A DNA stretch of 9,469 bases from the NCBI GenBank assembly GCA_025936205.1, contig JAICTU010000363.1:1-9469 (forward strand), in the 5' to 3' direction. The translations under genes were made by a program, and so were the position numbers. Each line of letters begins with the position of its first letter. Position 1 is the first letter of the stretch. Source of the stretch: Polyangiaceae bacterium. GTDB taxonomy: Bacteria; Myxococcota; Polyangia; Polyangiales; Polyangiaceae. Shown here piece after piece: positions 6,348 to 9,469 of this stretch. The notes beneath the pieces were generated by a model. That model was not told the DNA's origin and did not search any database. It saw only the letters and a list, made by a program, of their open reading frames with translations.

Positions 6348-7895
6348 TCAGCCTGGCGGGGTTCGCCCGTGCGCCGGACCGCGCGGACACAGATCCAGCT
6401 GCCGCTCGAACGACTCGTACAGGCCGGGGCTCGCGCGTCCGAACAGACCGAAGTAGCCGATGAAGCCATACGCCACGCCGATCGCCACGCTGAGCGCCGC
6501 CAGTCCCGCGTAGAACGACCGCGCCAGCCACGCGGCGCGCCCTCCCCACAGAGACAGTAGCGACCAGCCACCGAGTGTGGCGAGCAGTAGCAACGGCGAC
6601 ATGAACTCCGCCTCGTAGCGCATGCTGAAGGCGAACAGCATCAACAGGGGGATGGCAGCCGTGACGGCGGCAACGCTCAGCAGCAGCCACACGGCACGAG
6701 CGCGGGAGTCCCGCTGCTGCCGTGCCGCTGCCCGGTGTGTTGAAGCAGCGCCCAGCCGCCGCACGACGGCCACGAGCAGCGGAGCCGCGATCAGCCATGA
6801 GAACGGCACGGCGCTGAGCACCCCAACGATCGGCTCGACTGCCCGATACTGATCGGGCGCGGGCAGCCAGCTCGGCAGATCGTGGTTTGGGGGTAGTGTG
6901 TTGGTCCAGCGAGCGAACAGGAAAGGAAATCGGCAGTACCATTCCAGCACGTGAAACAAGTAGTGCCAGAGGTTCGCCGCCATGTAGCGAACGCTCATCT
7001 GGAACGGAGCGCCCAGCTGGTAGCGCGCGCCAAACTCTGTCCAGGACCCGAATCTGAGCTGGTTGACGAGCAAATGCGCCGCTACCAGGACGCCGAAGGG
7101 GAGCAGCCCCGCGGCGCCCGAGCGCAGCTCCAACCGCCCCCGGCGCCGGGCGCCCAAGGCCAGCAGCAGCACCAGGATCAGAGCAGCAGCCGGCAACAAG
7201 CTGGGTCGACAGGTGCCTGCCAGCGCGAGGCAAACGCTGGCCGCCAGCAATCGCCACGTGCGCTCCGGCTCGAACAGCCAGGAAAACCCCGCCCAGAGCG
7301 CCGCCGTCAAAAAACAAGCGCCACCGCTCAGCGCGGCCTCATAGACCGCCGGGCGCGCCAGCAGGAACGGCGTCGGATGCGCAAGCGCAAACACCAGCCA
7401 CGCGAGCCACGCGCTCCAGCGCGGGGGCCTGGGTGCCAGCTGGCGCGCGAGCAAGCGGATCAGCCCCGCGCCGGCCAGCACACGGCCGAGCGCGAACACC
7501 AGCACCAGAACCGCATCGTTGACGGGCGCGTCGAGCCCGAGCAGCGACTTGAAGGCCGCCAGCAACACCGCGGGCGCGAGTCCCCAGTACAGATAGAGAT
7601 GCTCCCGGTACAGGCTGTAGTCCCAGTGCCAGAGATCGATGTGGCGCAGATCATACGGATCGGGCTGACGCAGCAGCTCCGGGTCGGGCTCGACCGTCGT
7701 GTAGAGTTGCCCGGCACGGAAGCCTTCCGCCTGGCTGTCGTAAAAGTAGGGATCGTCGATGCGCAGGTCCGGCCAGTGAGTGAAGACGCCCCCGGTGCTC
7801 ACGAACAGGTAGTAGAGGCTGATCGCGGCCAGAGCGAGCGCGAACCCCAGCGCGGCGAGCCAGCGCCGGCGCTGAGTTGGTTCAGCGTGTTGCAT
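6348..7895 (-). CDS. Multipass membrane protein, GT-C-like glycosyltransferase
   Basis: A 515-residue integral membrane protein with roughly ten hydrophobic segments (the first at ~12-31, others through 130-150, 162-180, 215-250, 262-278, 355-378, 402-424, 432-450 and 460-485). After the first segment comes a large, probably periplasmic loop containing R-I-D-D-P-Y-F-Y (45-52). A paired acidic motif at this place is characteristic of GT-C glycosyltransferases, which move sugars from polyprenyl-phosphate donors. Y-L-Y-W-G-L-A-P-A near 101-109, C-R-P-S near 229-232, and M-R-Y-E-A-E-F-M-S-P near 425-434 are also typical of bacterial GT-C-like membrane proteins. Acceptor and sugar cannot be read from the sequence. 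The ATG at 7895 overlaps the end of the upstream molybdoenzyme remnant by 14 nt and has no strong ribosome site of its own, which suggests coupled translation. Confidence 0.8.
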   Translation of the reverse strand: MQHAEPTQRRRWLAALGFALALAAISLYYLFVSTGGVFTHWPDLRIDDPYFYDSQAEGFRAGQLYTTVEPDPELLRQPDPYDLRHIDLWHWDYSLYREHLYLYWGLAPAVLLAAFKSLLGLDAPVNDAVLVLVFALGRVLAGAGLIRLLARQLAPRPPRWSAWLAWLVFALAHPTPFLLARPAVYEAALSGGACFLTAALWAGFSWLFEPERTWRLLAASVCLALAGTCRPSLLPAAALILVLLLALGARRRGRLELRSGAAGLLPFGVLVAAHLLVNQLRFGSWTEFGARYQLGAPFQMSVRYMAANLWHYLFHVLEWYCRFPFLFARWTNTLPPNHDLPSWLPAPDQYRAVEPIVGVLSAVPFSWLIAAPLLVAVVRRLGAASTHRAAARQQRDSRARAVWLLLSVAAVTAAIPLLMLFAFSMRYEAEFMSPLLLLATLGGWSLLSLWGGRAAWLARSFYAGLAALSVAIGVAYGFIGYFGLFGRASPGLYESFERQLDLCPRGPAHGRTPPG

Positions 7896-8193
7896 GGCCG
7901 TCTGTTGCAGCGCAGCCCTCGGCGAGGCCAGCCTCCACGCCGATCTCGAGCATGTCGGTGGCAGGCAGCACGTAGTCGGCGCGAGCGCAGGTCGCGCTGG
8001 GATACACGTCGATCGCCACCAGTAGCTCGAGCTGAGCCACCGCTCGCTCCAGCTCGCGGCCCGTCACCGAGTGCAGCGGATTGCCACCGGAGATCAGTCG
8101 CAGCGCGCGCTGGCTCTTGCGCTCGAGCTCTGCCACGAGACCACAGTGCGCTTCGCAAATGCGACAACAGGTGCGTTGCAGCTCGACCGGCAT
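7882..8193 (-). pseudogene. Molybdopterin oxidoreductase remnant (internally deleted, 103 codons)
   Basis: This open frame joins two distant parts of a molybdopterin oxidoreductase. Residues 8-24 (C-C-R-I-C-E-A-H-C-G-L-V-A-E-L) are the N-terminal Fe-S motif C-x2-C-x3-C, but the fourth Cys, normally some 25-30 residues later in a C-P-K-G-like context, is absent. At residue ~29 the sequence jumps to L-I-S-G-G-N-P-L-H-S and then to L-L-V-A-I-D-V-Y, A-R-A-D-Y-V-L-P-A-T-D-M-L-E, a segment normally several hundred residues further on. After residue ~83 homology stops and the frame closes at 103 codons; intact enzymes of this family usually exceed 650 residues. Cofactor binding cannot be complete, so an active enzyme is not expected. 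The frame is nevertheless intact and overlaps the next gene by 14 nt, so it may still be transcribed and translated. Confidence 0.75.
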
Positions 8194-8267
8194 TCGGCCC
8201 GGGCAACGGTACTCAGGTTGCGCGCTGCCGGCAATTGTCGGAAACCAGGGTTTCGTCGAGCGCTGGC

Positions 8268-8295
8268 TTGACGGCGGGGGGCTCGGCGCTACATT
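8268..8295 (+). promoter_or_regulatory. Sigma-70-type promoter for the EamA gene
   Basis: TTGACG (8268-8273, five of six matches to TTGACA) and TACATT (8290-8295, four of six matches to TATAAT) are separated by 16 bp. The expected start site is near 8302, which would give a leader of about 168 nt before the ATG at 8470. The spacing and -35 match are good for such a GC-rich genome; the start site is a prediction. Confidence 0.5.
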
Positions 8296-8304
8296 CCCCC
8301 ACGC

Positions 8305-8317
8305 TTGAAGCCTTCAA
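8305..8317. promoter_or_regulatory. 13-bp dyad at the predicted transcription start
   Basis: TTGAAG-C-CTTCAA is a perfect palindrome with a single central base, lying just downstream of the predicted -10 box, about where transcription would begin. Its position fits a repressor operator. As RNA it could form only a small 5-bp hairpin. The same 6-1-6 geometry, with different sequence, occurs twice before the cytochrome gene (4451-4463 and 4537-4549). Confidence 0.35.
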
Positions 8318-8323
8318 TCCATT

Positions 8324-8436
8324 GCCCGGTATGGCGAAAGTGGTGCCTGATTACGGGCACCGGTGGGTCGAGGCTGCGAACAAAATCTGTGTTCTGAGCC
8401 GACAGCGAGAGACCCACCCGATGCCAGCGGGTGGTG
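8324..8436 (+). promoter_or_regulatory. Structured mRNA leader with competing hairpins (riboswitch- or attenuator-like)
   Basis: Hairpin A: GGTGCC (8342-8347) with GGCACC (8356-8361), 8-nt loop. Hairpin B: GGTGGGTC (8362-8369) with GACCCACC (8411-8418), eight perfect pairs, continuing inside as GGCT/AGCC (8372-8375 with 8397-8400) and GAACA/TGTTC (8378-8382 with 8390-8394), with 10 unpaired nt at 8401-8410. Hairpin C: CCACCCG (8414-8420) with CGGGTGG (8428-8434), seven pairs, followed by TGTTT. B and C share 8414-8418, so they exclude each other. GCCCG at 8324-8328 can also pair with CGGGC at 8354-8358, competing with A. Nested stems plus alternative pairing before a transporter gene is what a ligand-sensing switch looks like. 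I could not match it to a riboswitch class that I know. Confidence 0.5.
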
Positions 8437-8469
8437 TTTCAGAGCTCCTCCCGCGTGAAAGTAGCGAAC

Positions 8470-9426
8470 ATGCGAGACGAGCCCGTCCTCAGTACGAGTG
8501 CCTTCGCGGATTCCTTGCCAGAATTGCCGCACACCCCGATCCGTGCTCCCGCTCCGCTGGGCGAGTTGCTCGCGTTCACGGCGGTGTACCTGATCTGGGG
8601 CTCGACGTACCTCGGCATTCGCGTGGCCGTGCAGAGTCTGCCGCCGTTCTTGCTGGCGGGAGCGCGCTCGTTCAGCGCCGGGGCCGTACTGCTGCTGGCC
8701 TTGCGCCTGCGCGGGGCTCGCGCGCCGACGGCGCTCGAGTGGGCGCGCGCGGCGCTCGCCGGCGTGTTGATGCTCTCGCTGGGCAACGGCCTCGTCACCT
8801 GGGCGGAGACGTACGTCCCCTCGAATTTGGCGGCGCTCTCGATCGCGGCGGTGCCCGCCTACGTGGCAGTGATGGAATGGTTGCGGCCCGGCGGCGCCCG
8901 CCCCACCCGGCGCGTGCTGCTCGGGGTACTGATCGGTTTATTGGGCATGTTGCTGCTCCTCCGCCCCGACCCGAGCGCGCTCAGCACCCGCAGCTGGCTG
9001 CCCCAGCTCGCGCTGGTGCTGGCGGGCGCGGCGTGGGCGCTCGGCAGCCTGTATGCTCGCTACCAGAAGCTGTACCCGAACGCGGCCGTGGCCGGCGCGC
9101 AGGAGATGCTGGCCGGCGGTGGCGCGCTGCTGCTGGCCTCGCTGCTGCGCGGAGAGTGGCACTCCTTCACGCCCGGCGCCGTCACCGCTCAGGGCTGGAT
9201 CGCCTTCGCCTACCTGACCGTGTTCGGCTCGATGGTGGCGTTCAGCGCGTTCAGCTGGCTCGTGGGCAACACCACGCCGGCGCGCGTCTCGACCACCGCC
9301 TATGTGAACCCGGCGGTGGCGGTGGTGCTGGGCTGGCTCGTGCTGGGCGAGCCGCTGCAGCCCGTGACCCTGGCGGGCGGCGCGTTGATCCTGTGTGCCG
9401 TGCTGGTGATGACGCTGCGGCGCTGA
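8470..9426 (+). CDS. yedA: EamA/DMT-family exporter, YedA-like
   Basis: A 318-residue inner-membrane transporter of the drug/metabolite transporter superfamily, with ten predicted membrane segments as two EamA repeats (about 34-165 and 178-316). It resembles E. coli YedA in motif and order: Y-L-I-W-G-S-T-Y at 40-47, G-N-G-L-V-T-W-A-E at 105-113, A-Y-V-N-P-A-V-A-V at 277-285 and L-G-E-P-L at 292-296. Such proteins usually export amino acids or other small metabolites; the substrate here is unknown. The ATG at 8470 is preferred because the in-frame GTG at 8431 falls inside leader hairpin C and would add 13 unrelated residues. No strong Shine-Dalgarno precedes 8470. The gene has its own promoter, a structured leader of about 168 nt and a terminator hairpin, so it is probably monocistronic. 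The symbol reflects family resemblance, not proven orthology. Confidence 0.9.
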   Translation: MRDEPVLSTSAFADSLPELPHTPIRAPAPLGELLAFTAVYLIWGSTYLGIRVAVQSLPPFLLAGARSFSAGAVLLLALRLRGARAPTALEWARAALAGVLMLSLGNGLVTWAETYVPSNLAALSIAAVPAYVAVMEWLRPGGARPTRRVLLGVLIGLLGMLLLLRPDPSALSTRSWLPQLALVLAGAAWALGSLYARYQKLYPNAAVAGAQEMLAGGGALLLASLLRGEWHSFTPGAVTAQGWIAFAYLTVFGSMVAFSAFSWLVGNTTPARVSTTAYVNPAVAVVLGWLVLGEPLQPVTLAGGALILCAVLVMTLRR

Positions 9427-9442
9427 CCCCCGAAAAGGCCGC

Positions 9443-9469
9443 GGGGCGCAGCCTTTCGAGCTGCGCCCC
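9443..9469 (+). terminator. Terminator hairpin after the EamA gene
   Basis: GGGGCGCAGC (9443-9452) pairs perfectly with GCTGCGCCCC (9460-9469) around a 7-nt loop, 16 nt past the stop codon. The stem ends at the last base of the window, so any T-run lies outside. Stem strength and position strongly suggest an intrinsic terminator; AAAA at 9433-9436 just before it would let it also act in reverse. Confidence 0.7.

Noticed and set aside
6302..6571. Extension of the DUF4919 lipoprotein upstream to an ATG at 6571
   Set aside because: The added 90 residues are Arg/Ser/Trp/Cys-rich, overlap the end of the GT-C-like gene in another frame and would bury the lipoprotein signal.
6289..7317. 342-codon frame overlapping the GT-C-like gene on the same strand
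   Set aside because: Low-complexity Arg/Ala/Gly sequence without membrane segments or motifs; the other frame gives a coherent multipass protein.
7799..8206. 135-codon frame overlapping the molybdoenzyme remnant
   Set aside because: Its translation is Arg/Ala-rich noise, while the alternative frame contains recognisable molybdopterin-oxidoreductase motifs.
8324..8436. Known riboswitch classes (TPP, cobalamin, guanidine, glycine, SAM/SAH, fluoride) for the leader
   Set aside because: I could not find the conserved core sequences of these classes by eye; a covariance search would be needed to settle it.
8431..8469. GTG at 8431 as the start of the EamA transporter
   Set aside because: It lies in the 3' arm of a leader hairpin and adds residues with no family similarity; ATG 8470 is simpler, though neither has a strong ribosome site.

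Overview
This is a GC-rich, gene-dense bacterial window. The lipoprotein style (short signal peptides ending LLGC, ALGC or LWGC, then Gly/Ser/Ala/Pro-rich linkers), a Cys-rich lipoprotein ending in a G-x-W-G-x-C motif, and a dihaem cytochrome of a type I associate with myxobacteria suggest a Myxococcota/Polyangiales-like genome. That assignment is inference; there is no rRNA or marker gene. I see no tRNA, rRNA, CRISPR array, transposase or attachment site.

Layout. 1-151 (-): N-terminus of a lipoprotein cut by the window edge. 330-674 (-): short Cys-rich lipoprotein. 675-919: divergent intergenic region. 920-2797 (+): inner-membrane acyltransferase-3 protein with a C-terminal SGNH domain, an envelope-glycan O-acyltransferase. 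It converges on a leftward group whose last gene ends at 2840. In transcription order from the right, that group is: a gutted molybdopterin-oxidoreductase remnant (8193-7882), a multipass GT-C-like membrane protein (7895-6348, overlapping the remnant by 14 nt), a DUF4919-type lipoprotein (6301-5468), a dienelactone-hydrolase-family enzyme (5446-4595) and, after a structured 177-nt gap, a dihaem cytochrome c peroxidase-like lipoprotein (4417-2840). The last gene, 8470-9426 (+), is a YedA-like EamA/DMT exporter with its own promoter, structured leader and terminator hairpin.

How the genes fit together. Most products act at the envelope: lipoproteins, a glycan acyltransferase, a probable lipid-linked sugar transferase, a periplasmic cytochrome and an exporter. 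The remnant, GT-C protein, DUF4919 lipoprotein and hydrolase are packed tightly enough (overlap 14, gaps 46 and 21 nt) to be one transcription unit. The cytochrome may be independently controlled, because its upstream gap holds two 13-bp dyads, a nested inverted repeat and direct repeats.

Most interesting: (1) the 103-codon molybdoenzyme remnant, which joins the N-terminal Fe-S motif to a mid-protein segment in frame and overlaps the next gene; (2) a riboswitch- or attenuator-like leader with mutually exclusive hairpins before the EamA gene, behind a good promoter with a dyad at the predicted start site; (3) a hairpin that buries the GTG start and putative ribosome site of the acyltransferase; (4) the structured region before the cytochrome gene. 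I find no clear new multi-gene system; the regulatory elements and the remnant are the parts most worth testing.
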